Shown: positions 38,708-47,504, counted from the stretch's first letter. The stretch is DNA of 64,000 nt from Chondromyces crocatus (GCF_001189295.1 NZ_CP012159.1:8478501-8542500), one strand, 5' to 3'. The notes: generated from the sequence alone by a model not told the origin. A program made the numbers and translations.

Positions 38708-39511
38708 TCAGGCCGCCAGCGCGTTGATTCGCGCGCGGGCGCCCTCGAAGAGCGGCTTGCCCGCGAGGTAGGCGGCGCTCGGCAAGACCATGGCGCGGGC
38801 GATCCACGCGGCACGCTGGCCCATGGAGTCGATGATCTTCTGCTTCTCGGAGACATCGTCGGCGCTCAGCATCGCGAGCACGGTGCTCCAGACCTGCGCG
38901 CGCCACTGACGGAGCACCGCCATGGCGAACCACCTGGCCGCAGTCTTCGCCCTCTGGTAAACGACCTCGGTAACCGCGCAGCGGTGGCGCTCGATGAGCA
39001 GCTCCAGCGTCTCGTATACGGCCTCGCGGAGCAGCTCGTTGACCTGGTCGTGATCGTGCTTGTAACGGGACAGCATGCGCGCGTCGCGGGCATGCCCGAA
39101 CTCCACGATGGTGTCGTGGATGCCGATGGCGAGGTCATAGTTGATGTGCGCGCTCAGACCGAGCATCGCTTCCTGCACCGGCAGGCTTGCGCCGCGAGGA
39201 CCGAAGTGGTGGGCGAGCCGCCATGCCTCGCACGTCTGCGCTTCCTCCACGAAGCTGCGGCGCACCGTGTCCACATAGACCTCGCAGAAGCGACCAGCGA
39301 GGCGAGAGATCCACTCGGGCTCCAGGAACACCCCACCGTCGGGGCGGCTCACCTCCTGGGCGACACGCCGGGTGATGATCGCGTACACGTCCGGGAACGC
39401 TGCGCGAGGATCCCCTTCGTTTCGCAGCAGGTCCGCGACAGCATCCAGTGCGCGGAGAGCCTCTTCGGCGTTCCTGGGCTGCCCATCGATCCTGCTCCCT
39501 TCGAGCTTCAT
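38708..39511 (-). CDS. DUF5995-like helical protein
   Basis: 267 aa, predicted all-helical, cytoplasmic. Family-like segments include GVFLEPEWISRLAGRFCEVYVD, AWRLAHHFGPRGASLPVQEAMLGLSAHINYDLAIGI, RYKHDHDQVNELLREAVYETLELLI and a closing ARWFAMAVLRQWRAQVWS; the HINYDLA-type segment with an early WR/aromatic helix fits the DUF5995 group. Biochemical role unknown. GGAGGT sits eight bases upstream of the ATG at 39511, an excellent ribosome binding site. It lies 75 nt upstream of glgX in the same direction, so it may be the operon's first gene. Confidence 0.75.
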   Translation of the reverse strand: MKLEGSRIDGQPRNAEEALRALDAVADLLRNEGDPRAAFPDVYAIITRRVAQEVSRPDGGVFLEPEWISRLAGRFCEVYVDTVRRSFVEEAQTCEAWRLAHHFGPRGASLPVQEAMLGLSAHINYDLAIGIHDTIVEFGHARDARMLSRYKHDHDQVNELLREAVYETLELLIERHRCAVTEVVYQRAKTAARWFAMAVLRQWRAQVWSTVLAMLSADDVSEKQKIIDSMGQRAAWIARAMVLPSAAYLAGKPLFEGARARINALAA

Positions 39512-39915
39512 GACTGCTACCTCCGAGTCCTTCGAACAGCGACGAATCGCCTGGATATCCTGCCTCGCCCGACTGATGACCCAGCTTGGATTTTGGAGTC
39601 CGGTTTCCTCTAGCTGGCCACGTCGGGGCGTCGGCTGAGACTTCGTAAGGAGGTCCCCGAGTGCGCTGTAGCGACGTCTAGGCCGCGTTCACGCCAGAGT
39701 GCTTCCTCACCAAGTGCGCGGGCGCGGCGACTTGCCCGCGGTCCACGATGGCAGCCTCTTGCAGCCGCCGTTCCTCCGCAGATCTCTCCAGAAGCGGCAA
39801 TTCCGTGACGCCCCGACTGCGCGCACCCTGCCCTGGGCGCCCGTCGCCGCCCCGATGGATCACATCGCCGGAACTGGCTGGCCGCCTTGTGCAAGGTCGG
39901 CCTAGGCTGCGCTCC
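39512..39915. other. divergent intergenic region
   Basis: 404 nt between the divergent DUF5995-like and aminopeptidase genes; it must carry both promoters. Open frames crossing it on either strand lack start signals and family resemblance. No clear -35/-10 pair or palindrome was identified. Confidence 0.5.
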
Positions 39916-42522
39916 ATGACGGAGGAGCAAACGACGCCGGTGCCTCACAAGGACACGCTGGGCCGGGAGCACGCGGAGGAACGCGCGGCGCGGATCGACG
40001 ACGTCCGCTACACGCTGACGTTCGACATCGAGCGCGGAGCCTCGACCTATCGAGGCGAGGCCACCGTGCAATTTCGCGTCACAGGAATAAACGACACGTT
40101 CCTCGACTTCCGAGGCCACCGTATCCACCGATTGGAGATCAACGGCATCGAGGTAGAACCAGTCTGGGCGGACTGCAGGCTGCTCTTGCCTGGCCATAGG
40201 CTCGCGCCTGAATCGACGGTGCGGGTGATCTATGAAAACGAGTTCGATCACACAGGCGATGGCTTCCATCGGTTCGTCGATCCGGAAGATGGCGAGACGT
40301 ACCTCTTCACCGACTTCGAGCCGTTCAGCGCACACCGCCTGTTTCCTTGCTTCGACCAGCCCGACCTCAAGGCGACGTACCGCCTCTCGGTGACGGCTCC
40401 GGACGGCTGGGAGGTGATCAGCAATGCATCCATCGCCCGGTCCGAGCCAGTAGGGTCCGGACGGGTGACCGTCCACTTCCACGAGACGCTCCGCTTCAGC
40501 ACCTACCTCTTCGCGCTGGTCGCGGGGCCGTACCATGCAGTCCGCGACGAGCACCGCGGCATCCCGCTCGGGGTCTTCTGCCGACGGTCGCTCGCGCGCC
40601 ACCTCGACGCGGACGAGATCTTCACGATCACGAAGCAGGGATTCGATTTCTATCCCGCGTTCTTCGATTACCCCTACCCCTTCAAGAAATACGACCAGAT
40701 GTTCGTGCCCGAATACAACGCGGGCGCGATGGAGAATGTCGGGGCGGTGACCTTCAGCGAGCGGATGATCTTCCGCGACCCGCCCACCGAGCATCAGCGT
40801 CTCTCCCGGGCCGAGGTGATCCTTCATGAGATGGCCCACATGTGGTTCGGCGATCTGGTCACGATGCGGTGGTGGAACGATCTCTGGCTCAACGAGAGCT
40901 TCGCGACGTACATGTCGTATCTGGCGATGGAGCACGCCACCCGCTTCGGGCCTGGTGCGTGGACGTCCTTCAATGGGATCAAGGGGTGGGCGTATCGTCA
41001 GGATCAGCTCTGCACGACCCACCCCGTGGCCGGCGAGGTGCCCGACACCGATCACACGTTCCTGAACTTCGACGGTATCACTTACGGCAAGGGCGCGGCA
41101 GCCATGCAGCAGCTCGTGGCTGCCATTGGCCTCGATGCATTCCGCGACGGAATGCGGCGCTACTTCCGTCGGCACGAATATGGGAATGCGACGCTGCGTG
41201 ATTTCCTGGACGCGATTGCCGTCCCCGTCGGCGGTCGCTCGCTGACGGAATGGGCGCATCTATGGCTGGAGCGTCCCGCGCTGAACACGCTGCGCGCGGA
41301 GGTGACGGCGGAAGTGACGCAGGAAGGGGAGCGGATCGCCGCACTTCGTCTACGGCAAGAGGCGCCTGCGGAGCACCCGACGCTCAGGCCGCATCGCATC
41401 GACGTCGTGCTCGGCTGGGACGATGGCGACGCGCTCACGCTCGAGGCGCTCCCCGCGTTCATCGACGGCGCAGAGGCGGAGGTCCCCGCCGCCGTGGGTC
41501 GACCCGCTCCGGCGCTGGTCTTCCCGAACCACAAAGACCTCACGTTCGCTCAGGTGGCGCTGGATCCGCGGTCGCTCGCGTACGTGCGGGCGCACCTGGA
41601 GCGGGTGCGCGATCCGCTGCTCCGGCAGCTCCTCGGGGCGTCGCTCTGGAGCATGGTGCGCGATCGGCAGCTCTCGTCCCTCGATTACCTCGCGCTGCTG
41701 GGCGAGAAGCTACCGCTCGAGTCCGACCTGGAGCTGACGGAGGCCGCTCTCGGCCATGCGGCGCTCTGCCTGACCCGCTACGTCCCCGAGCCGGAGCGCG
41801 CAGGAGCCTCGTCGGCACTCTGCGAGGTGGCGCTCCGCAGCGTGGGGACGGCGCCGCCAGGGGACGCGCGGCTGACGTGGGCACGCGCGCTGGTGAACGC
41901 CGCCTACGGGCCGAAGGATCTTTTGCTCGCCGCTGGCCTGTGTGACGGGGCGCTCGGGATCGAAGGCGTGGCCATCGATCAGGACATGCGGTGGACCGTG
42001 GCGATCAAGTGGATCGCTCGCGGGATGCCGGGGGCCGAGGAGCGGCTCGCCGAGGAGCGCCGCCGCGACCCGTCGGATCGAGGTCAACGCGCCGCGCTAC
42101 GTGCCGAGACGGCGCGGCCCGATGCCGCGACCAAGGCGGCGGCCTGGGAGAAGTTCCACGCCGAAGGGTACGGCTCACTGCACCTCACCACGGCGGCCAT
42201 GGCCGGCTTCGCCTGGTCTTTCCAGCAGGAGGTGCTCGACCCATACCAGGGGGCCTTCTTCGAACGGGTGGTGGGCACCTTCACGTCACGCCCGCCCGAG
42301 CTCGCACGCGCGTACTTCAACCATCTGTTCCCGGCCTGGGAGACGAGCCCCGCGGTCCTCGAGCGGTCACAAGCGCTCCTCGACTCGCTCGGCGGGTCTC
42401 AGCCGATGCTGGAGCGGATGCTCCGCGAAGCCAACGACGATCTCGCTCGCTCCATCGCCTGCCGCGCCCACGCCGCGGGACGGCTGTCGTCCGCCTCACG
42501 GTCGCGCGAAGGGCACGCCTGA
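39916..42522 (+). CDS. pepN: M1 family aminopeptidase N
   Basis: 868 aa from the ATG at 39916, normal for PepN. It removes N-terminal residues from peptides using one zinc ion. The beta-saddle N-domain (RYTLTFDIERGASTYRGEATVQF) precedes the catalytic domain with substrate-binding GAMEN (YNAGAMENVGAVTF) and the zinc site HEMAHMWFGDLV followed 18 residues later by Glu in LNESFATYMSYLA. ITYGKGAAAMQQL and the C-terminal ERAP1-like helical domain complete it. No signal peptide: cytoplasmic. The in-frame extension upstream of 39916 is Arg/Pro-rich and lacks conservation. No strong ribosome binding site is seen. Followed by the cheR-like gene after 56 nt. Confidence 0.96.
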   Translation: MTEEQTTPVPHKDTLGREHAEERAARIDDVRYTLTFDIERGASTYRGEATVQFRVTGINDTFLDFRGHRIHRLEINGIEVEPVWADCRLLLPGHRLAPESTVRVIYENEFDHTGDGFHRFVDPEDGETYLFTDFEPFSAHRLFPCFDQPDLKATYRLSVTAPDGWEVISNASIARSEPVGSGRVTVHFHETLRFSTYLFALVAGPYHAVRDEHRGIPLGVFCRRSLARHLDADEIFTITKQGFDFYPAFFDYPYPFKKYDQMFVPEYNAGAMENVGAVTFSERMIFRDPPTEHQRLSRAEVILHEMAHMWFGDLVTMRWWNDLWLNESFATYMSYLAMEHATRFGPGAWTSFNGIKGWAYRQDQLCTTHPVAGEVPDTDHTFLNFDGITYGKGAAAMQQLVAAIGLDAFRDGMRRYFRRHEYGNATLRDFLDAIAVPVGGRSLTEWAHLWLERPALNTLRAEVTAEVTQEGERIAALRLRQEAPAEHPTLRPHRIDVVLGWDDGDALTLEALPAFIDGAEAEVPAAVGRPAPALVFPNHKDLTFAQVALDPRSLAYVRAHLERVRDPLLRQLLGASLWSMVRDRQLSSLDYLALLGEKLPLESDLELTEAALGHAALCLTRYVPEPERAGASSALCEVALRSVGTAPPGDARLTWARALVNAAYGPKDLLLAAGLCDGALGIEGVAIDQDMRWTVAIKWIARGMPGAEERLAEERRRDPSDRGQRAALRAETARPDAATKAAAWEKFHAEGYGSLHLTTAAMAGFAWSFQQEVLDPYQGAFFERVVGTFTSRPPELARAYFNHLFPAWETSPAVLERSQALLDSLGGSQPMLERMLREANDDLARSIACRAHAAGRLSSASRSREGHA

Positions 42523-42578
42523 TCGTGGTTGGAAGGCGCCCGCCTTTCGATGCACAGTAGGTCAGCCGGGGGCCGGCC

Positions 42579-43517
42579 GTGCTGGCCCCGCGGACGTCAC
42601 GCGACGAGACGACCGACCCCCTGATGATCGAGCTGGACCGAACGCGCGCCCGAACCAGCGCAGAGAGAGGGAGCCGCGAGCCCCAGTTCTCCTCGCTCCC
42701 TCCCTCGTTGTTTCGTGCGTTCCGCGATCTGGCCGCGGCTCGCTCCGGCATCCAGATCCGCGACGGCAAGGAGACCCTGGTCGCCACGCGCATCGCTGGA
42801 CGCATGGGTGAGCTGGGGCTCGACGAGCCTGCCGCCTACCTCGCCCGGCTCCGCGAGGACCCGTCGGGCGTGGAGATGATCCGCTTCCTCGACGCGCTCT
42901 GCACGACGTTCACGGGGTTCTACCGGGACGCGGAGCACTTCACACTCCTCGCCAGCGAGGCAGCGCGGCGCCTGTCGCGCGGGCAGCAGCGCATGCGGGT
43001 GTGGTGCGCGGCGACGGCGAGCGGAGAGGAGGCGTACAGCACCGCCATGGTCCTGAGCGAGGCCGTCGCGAACACCGAGGTGGACTACCGGGTGCTGGCG
43101 ACCGACCTGTCGACGAGCGCGCTTCGCACCGCGATCCAGGGGCGGTACTCGCAGCAGCAGCTCACGCCCGTGTCCGAGCGGCTCCGCGCGAAGTACTTCA
43201 TCCCGGTGCCGACCGACGACGGGACCTCCTCGACGCGGTTCGAGGTCTCCCAGCGGCTCCGTGAGCGGGTCTCGTTCGCGCGCCTGAACCTCGCGGCACC
43301 GCCCTTCCCCATCATGGCGCCCTTCGATGTCATCCTCTGCCGGAACGTGATGATCTACTTCGACCCGCAGGTGCGGCAGCGGCTGCTCGACGAGCTGACA
43401 CGCCTCCTCCGCCCTGGAGGCCTGCTGCTCGTGGGGCACGCCGAGACGCTCAGCGGCCTCCAGCATCAGCTCACCCCGGTGCAGCCCTCCGCGCTGCGCA
43501 AGCCGCGCGTCGCCTGA
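42579..43517 (+). CDS. CheR-type methyltransferase, degenerate motif I
   Basis: 312 aa; an internal start at 42624 (MIELDRTRART) is equally possible. It resembles CheR chemoreceptor glutamate methyltransferases: helical N-domain (FRAFRDLAAARSGIQIRDGKETLVATRI), then a SAM-binding domain. CheR has TxFFR near the start of the catalytic part; here CTTFTGFYRDAEHF. Motif I, usually WSAGCSxGEEPYS, is WCAATASGEEAYSTAM: the GEE is kept but Gly-Cys is Ala-Thr. ATDLSTSAL, FDVILCRNVMIYFD and LRPGGLLLVGHAETL are standard. No chemoreceptor genes are nearby, so the partner is unknown. It stops 14 nt before the rRNA methyltransferase gene, so the two are probably co-transcribed. Confidence 0.88.
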   Translation: MLAPRTSRDETTDPLMIELDRTRARTSAERGSREPQFSSLPPSLFRAFRDLAAARSGIQIRDGKETLVATRIAGRMGELGLDEPAAYLARLREDPSGVEMIRFLDALCTTFTGFYRDAEHFTLLASEAARRLSRGQQRMRVWCAATASGEEAYSTAMVLSEAVANTEVDYRVLATDLSTSALRTAIQGRYSQQQLTPVSERLRAKYFIPVPTDDGTSSTRFEVSQRLRERVSFARLNLAAPPFPIMAPFDVILCRNVMIYFDPQVRQRLLDELTRLLRPGGLLLVGHAETLSGLQHQLTPVQPSALRKPRVA

Positions 43518-43531
43518 GGCCGATCACGAGC

Positions 43532-44236
43532 ATGCGGACGCAGATCGGAAAGAACCAGCTCGACATCGCCCGGGACGAGCTGCTCGCCCGGCTGGAGGGG
43601 CACAGCCGCGTCCTCGTCGACGTGGGCACGGGGGATGGCCGCTTCGTGTACCGCTGGGCGAGCGCCCACCCGGAGACGCTGTGCATCGGCCTCGACGCGG
43701 TCGGCGAGCGCATGCGTGAGGTGTCCCACCGAGCATCGCGCAAACCAGCGCGTGGGGGTCGCCCGAATGCGCTGTTCGTCGTGGCGTCCGCTCAGGCGCT
43801 GCCCGAGGAGCTCACGGGTCTCGCTGACCTCATCTCCATCAATTACCCCTGGTCCTCGCTCTTCTCCGCCCTGGTGCTGCCGGATCCCGTGGTGCTCGCT
43901 GGCCTCCGGCGCGTCGCGCGTCCCGGGGCCGAGCTGCTCCTGTTGCTGAACCAGAGTGTCCTCGACGACCGCCCTTATGCAGAACGCCTCGGCCTCCCTC
44001 CTCTCTCCGAGGAGAGGATCGAGTCCGAGCTGCGTCCTGCCTACCTCGCAGCCGGTTTCACGCTGCTGGAGCACCGGCTGCTGGAAGGCGACGCGCCTCA
44101 CCAGACCTCGTGGGGTCAGCACCTGACGCTCGGCTCGGGGCGTCGCACGCGCCTCGTGACGGCCCAGGCGGTCAACCCTGCGTCCATGTCGGCGAGCGAA
44201 CCCCGTGCATCGTCAGGGGCGGCTGAGGGCGACTGA
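43532..44236 (+). CDS. Kam-family 16S rRNA (adenine1408-N1)-methyltransferase
   Basis: 234 aa, close to KamB/NpmA (about 215-220) with a short Ala/Ser tail added. It methylates N1 of A1408 in the decoding site of 16S rRNA; that modification blocks kanamycin, apramycin and other aminoglycosides. The start GKNQLDIARDELLARLEGH and motif I VLVDVGTGDGRFVYRWA fit the family. Key residues I can place by count: Asp30 and Asp55 (IGLDAV) for SAM, SINYPWSSLF with Trp107, and SWGQHL with Trp194, matching the two tryptophans that clamp the target base in NpmA/KamB. RKPARGGxPN and ARPGAELLLLLNQ are also typical. Second gene after the CheR-like gene. Confidence 0.93.
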   Translation: MRTQIGKNQLDIARDELLARLEGHSRVLVDVGTGDGRFVYRWASAHPETLCIGLDAVGERMREVSHRASRKPARGGRPNALFVVASAQALPEELTGLADLISINYPWSSLFSALVLPDPVVLAGLRRVARPGAELLLLLNQSVLDDRPYAERLGLPPLSEERIESELRPAYLAAGFTLLEHRLLEGDAPHQTSWGQHLTLGSGRRTRLVTAQAVNPASMSASEPRASSGAAEGD

Positions 44237-44262
44237 GCGGGGCACAGGATCGCACGATCGGC

Positions 44263-44284
44263 GCAGGCGGCGGGTGCTGCCTGC
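44263..44284. terminator. hairpin downstream of the rRNA methyltransferase
   Basis: Inverted repeat GCAGGCGGC / GCTGCCTGC around a GGGT loop, with one G-T wobble, 27 nt past the stop at 44236. No T-run follows. Probable transcription terminator. Confidence 0.4.
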
Positions 44285-44364
44285 CTCATCGCCCGTCATA
44301 CTGACCGCAGCCGAGGGGGCTCAGAAGGCGCAGCGGGGATGGTGTCCTGCAGGCGCTCCTGGGG

Positions 44365-44934
44365 ATGGGATCTGAGCCGAGCCTCGCACCAGCGGTCATC
44401 ATGCCCCCCAACCAGATCAGCCGAATCACGATGCGTCGAGCCAGCCAGCGGGATGCCGTCGCCATCGCGCGCGCGCATGTCGATAGCTGGCAGGCGTCCT
44501 ACCTGGGGTTGATACCCGCCGCCGTGCTGAACCGGCTCTCCGTGTCCACCCAGGCGGCAAGCTGGCGCCGCATCCTGAGCGCAGACGAGAGCGGCACCCA
44601 CACCTGGGTGATCGCCAACGACAGCATGATCATCGGCTTCTCCAGCGCAGGGCCGAGCCGCGACGACGACGATGGAGCGCAGGTCGGCGAGATCTACACC
44701 CTCTATCTCGTCCCGCCGGCGTGGGGTCGAGGCCTCGGTAGTGAGCTGCTCGACGGGGTGCTGCACGCCCTGGCGCGTCGAGGGTTCGACACGGCGACGC
44801 TGTGGGTCCTCACAGGCAACACCCGGGCACGGCGGTTCTACGAGATCAACGGGTTCCTGCCCGATGGCGCTCACCGGCCCACGCGGGTCGGCGATGCCCA
44901 GCTCCCCGAGATGCGGTACCGCCGGGCGCTCTGA
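44365..44934 (+). CDS. GNAT-family N-acetyltransferase
   Basis: 189 aa from the first ATG; starts at 44401 (MPPNQISRI) or 44431 (MRRASQRDA) are possible, the latter fitting the usual GNAT start. Acetyl-CoA site: GEIYTLYLVPPAWGRGLGSELLDGVL (the RGLGS loop is the Q/RxxGxG/A pyrophosphate-binding motif). Then ATLWVLTGNTRARRFYEINGFLPDG is the standard motif B with the aromatic near the thiolate. It transfers an acetyl group to an unknown amine. Cytoplasmic. Being just downstream of an rRNA methyltransferase of resistance type makes an aminoglycoside-modifying role conceivable, but nothing in the sequence shows it. Confidence 0.9.
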   Translation: MGSEPSLAPAVIMPPNQISRITMRRASQRDAVAIARAHVDSWQASYLGLIPAAVLNRLSVSTQAASWRRILSADESGTHTWVIANDSMIIGFSSAGPSRDDDDGAQVGEIYTLYLVPPAWGRGLGSELLDGVLHALARRGFDTATLWVLTGNTRARRFYEINGFLPDGAHRPTRVGDAQLPEMRYRRAL

Positions 44935-45001
44935 CCGGCCAGCCTGGAAGCGCCTCTGGTAGGCTCCATCGCGCGGCCGCACGGCCGCCTGGAGGTCGTC
45001 C

Positions 45002-46666
45002 ATGCGCGCTTCGCACCTTGTCTTTCCACTCCTCGCGGTCGCCGCCATCGCTGCATGTGGCGGTGACGAGGGCGGCTCCTCCAGCAACGGCTCCGGTGGA
45101 GCAGGCGGCACGGGTGCAGGCGCGGGCCCCGGGACCGGCGGAAGCGATGTGCCTCCCCCTCCCCCACCCGATCCGATCTGCGACGCGCCCGTCGCTCCTG
45201 TCGACGTGAGCCAGCCCTCCGCGGTGGTGGGCAATGGCACCCCTGCGAGCTGCACGGAAGCCGCACTCGATGCGGCGCTGGCCTCGGGGAGCGTCATCGT
45301 CTTCGACTGCGGTCCCCAGCCAGTGACGATCCCCATCCGCTCTGCCAAGTCGATCCAGCAAGACACGGTGATCGATGGGGGTGGTCGGGTGACCCTCGAT
45401 GGGGGTGGGGAAAGTCGGATCTTCGAGCTCGATACGGGCAACTACGAAGCCACGACCCCCACGCTCACCGTGCAGCGGCTGACGTTCACAGGCGGGAAGG
45501 CCAGCGGCACGAGCGTCCCGCTCGGGACCGACACCGACGGCGGAGGGGGCGCGATCTATCACCTCGGTGGGACGGTGGTGGTCATCGACAGCGTGTTCGA
45601 CGGCAATGCATGCGCGCTCGAAGGCCCCGACGTGGCGGGTGGAGCGATCTACGGGATCGGCCTTGGCGAGACGATCGTGGTGGGAAGCACGTTCGTGAAC
45701 AACCGCGGCGCGAATGGCGGCGCCATCGGCGCGCTGGGGACCGCGCTCACCATCGTGAACAGCACGTTCGTGAACAACACGGCGACCGGCGCGGGCGCGA
45801 ACTACGTCGACGGCAACGGTCAGCAGGCGGGCCGCGGGGGAAACGGCGGCGCGCTCGTGATGGATGGACGGGGGCGGATGCTGACGATCTGTGGCACGCT
45901 CGTGCAAGAAAACACGAGTGGGGCCTTCGGGGGAGCGCTGTTCAGGACCGGTTACGAGACCGAGCCCACCGTCATCGATCGCTCGCACTTCGACGGCAAC
46001 CGGGCCCTCGACCGGACCGACGATCTGCCAAGCGGTGCCGGTGGCCTCTACATTCAGGGGACCCGGGTGACCATGACGGCGACGACGGTGTCCCGGAACG
46101 CCGCACGATCGAGCGCGGGGCTCTGGATCCTGGGGCATGGGCCCGCGCCTGCCGTGGCCGATCTGACGAACGTGACGCTGGCGGGGAACTTCACCTGGCC
46201 GCGCGAGGACTTCACCCAGCGCGGGATCGGTGGAGGCCTGACGATCGGCGACAACACGACGGGGACGCTGCTCAACTGCACGGTCGCCGGGAATCAGGCG
46301 CAGTTCGCCTCCGGCATCGCCCGGGTCAGCAGCGTGACGCTGCGCAACACGATCGTGAGCAACGAGGCAGATAACGAGTACACGCCGCTGAACTGCACCG
46401 GGGCCGCCTACAACAACCCGCCGGGCAGCGGGGAGAACAACGTGCAGTGGCCCAATGGGATCCAGGACGACATGGACTGCGTGGCCGGGATCACGCGCGC
46501 CGATCCGATGCTCGGGCCCCTGGGCGACCACGGCGGCCTGGCCCCGACGATGGTTCCCGCAGAAGGAAGTCCGGTGCTGGGCGCAGGGACGAGCTGCCCG
46601 CCGACCGACCAGCGAGGCAACCCGCGCAACACGGCCTCATGCGCGCTGGGAGCCCACGAGCCGTGA
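45002..46666 (+). CDS. parallel beta-helix lipoprotein with choice-of-anchor-Q-like tail
   Basis: 554 aa. Lipoprotein signal SHLVFPLLAVAAIAACGG with lipobox AIAAC, then a Gly/Ser- and Pro-rich stalk (about 22-60). The rest is a right-handed parallel beta-helix of the kind seen in polymorphic outer-membrane proteins, with repeated turns GGGGAIYHLGG, AGGAIYGIG, NGGAIGALG, GNGGALVMDG and FGGALFRTG, each followed by strands ending in N-S-T/S-F. The last 60 residues (GPLGDHGGLAPTMVPAEGSP, TDQRGNPR, CALGAHEP) fit the choice-of-anchor Q pattern. GGAGGT eight nt before the ATG is a strong ribosome binding site. Likely a surface adhesin or binding protein; no catalytic site recognised. Confidence 0.88.
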   Translation: MRASHLVFPLLAVAAIAACGGDEGGSSSNGSGGAGGTGAGAGPGTGGSDVPPPPPPDPICDAPVAPVDVSQPSAVVGNGTPASCTEAALDAALASGSVIVFDCGPQPVTIPIRSAKSIQQDTVIDGGGRVTLDGGGESRIFELDTGNYEATTPTLTVQRLTFTGGKASGTSVPLGTDTDGGGGAIYHLGGTVVVIDSVFDGNACALEGPDVAGGAIYGIGLGETIVVGSTFVNNRGANGGAIGALGTALTIVNSTFVNNTATGAGANYVDGNGQQAGRGGNGGALVMDGRGRMLTICGTLVQENTSGAFGGALFRTGYETEPTVIDRSHFDGNRALDRTDDLPSGAGGLYIQGTRVTMTATTVSRNAARSSAGLWILGHGPAPAVADLTNVTLAGNFTWPREDFTQRGIGGGLTIGDNTTGTLLNCTVAGNQAQFASGIARVSSVTLRNTIVSNEADNEYTPLNCTGAAYNNPPGSGENNVQWPNGIQDDMDCVAGITRADPMLGPLGDHGGLAPTMVPAEGSPVLGAGTSCPPTDQRGNPRNTASCALGAHEP

Positions 46667-46734
46667 GTGTGGACGCCGGAAACGACGCGAGGTGTTGACC
46701 TGGACGCGATGGCGTGAAAGTCTGCGCGCCCCCT

Positions 46735-46807
46735 GCCCCCGTAGCTCAGTGGATAGAGCAGCGGTTTCCTAAACCGAAGGTCGCAAGTTCAATTCTTGCC
46801 GGGGGTG
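46735..46807 (+). tRNA. tRNA-Arg (anticodon CCT)
   Basis: 73-nt cloverleaf. The acceptor arm is GCCCCCG pairing with CGGGGGT (with a terminal G-T pair), T8/A9 follow, the D arm is GCTC-AGTGGATA-GAGC, the anticodon loop TTCCTAA carries CCT (Arg, AGG codons), the variable loop is AGGTC, and the T arm is GCAAG-TTCAATT-CTTGC. G73 is the discriminator and CCA is not encoded. It is close behind a lipoprotein gene and followed by a Uma2 gene fragment and a lower-GC gene, consistent with use as an integration site (inference). Confidence 0.95.
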
Positions 46808-46940
46808 CCTGTGATTCCGAGAGGTTGTGAGAGCTACTCCTCCGGCCCTGGACAGGTGCCCGGCCAGCTGTTGGGGTGACGCGTCCACGCTCGGACGCAT
46901 CGCAAGCCCGGTGCCACCGGCCGCTTCAGTCTCCCGCGCC

Positions 46941-47030
46941 CTTCGAGCTGCACCCTTCGACGCCATTGAGCTACCGCTCGCGGTCCTGTGGTACGGGATG
47001 CTCCCGGCGCCTCCGCGTTGCGAAGGCTGA
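46941..47030 (+). pseudogene. C-terminal fragment of a Uma2-family gene
   Basis: The plus frame ending at 47030 reads LRAAPFDAIELPLAVLWYGM followed by LPAPPRCEG and a stop. This matches the end of the intact Uma2 protein at 16253-16855 (VRAAPFDAIDLPLTILWDGM, then PQAPQPSEG) residue by residue over about 28 positions. Nothing upstream, back to the tRNA, matches the rest of the family in any frame. It is therefore a truncated relic of a second Uma2 gene, cut off between tRNA-Arg and this point. Confidence 0.75.
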
Positions 47031-47084
47031 AGCAGAGCGGGCCTCAGCTCCCATGGCTCCACGCGACTCCTCTCTCGATCGCCG

Positions 47085-47504
47085 ATGCCCGGCCTCGACG
47101 ACGTGATGGCCTTCGCGACCGAACGACTCACCGATTCGATGCCGCCACCAGAGGGAGCCATTGAATTCGCAGTCGCTTCTAGCAGCTACACTCAAGAGGT
47201 ATGGAGGATTGTCCGGAAGCTTTCTGGGAATGAGCCGTCCAATCCAATCAAGGAACGCCGCAAATTGCGGCTCATACTTCTGCAAGAGACCATCGCGGAG
47301 CTTTCTGAAGCCCCGGTTCAAGCGCAGCTCTCCCTGACGGACTTCTGGCAAGGGTTCGATTTCCCTCCCGACAGTCCGCACCTCGTTCAGGGTCGCGGCA
47401 ATTCGATGATGCCGACCGACGATGACACCGAAGCCACCTGCCGTCGCTACATCGAGGCGCATGAAGCCTGGGTCGAGGCGAAGACCGCAGCGCTTCGAGG
47501 TTGA
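47085..47504 (+). CDS. hypothetical protein, lower-GC codon use than neighbours
   Basis: 139 aa, no family recognised. The sequence reads as a plausible soluble protein (DVMAFATERL, EVWRIVRKLSGNEPSNPIKE, LRLILLQETIAELSEAPVQAQLSLTDFWQGF, ATCRRYIEAHEAWVEAKTAAL). Codons such as ATT, TCT, GTA, CTT, AAT and CAA are far more frequent than elsewhere in the window, which points to acquired DNA. No ribosome binding site is evident before the ATG at 47085. The opposite strand is also open (46971-47462); I prefer this strand because its residue composition is more protein-like. It sits just behind tRNA-Arg and the Uma2 fragment. Confidence 0.5.
   Translation: MPGLDDVMAFATERLTDSMPPPEGAIEFAVASSSYTQEVWRIVRKLSGNEPSNPIKERRKLRLILLQETIAELSEAPVQAQLSLTDFWQGFDFPPDSPHLVQGRGNSMMPTDDDTEATCRRYIEAHEAWVEAKTAALRG

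Noticed and set aside
46971-47462. Minus-strand open frame opposite the low-GC gene
   Set aside because: Also open, but composition is less protein-like and its end runs through the Uma2 fragment; the plus strand is preferred, with uncertainty.
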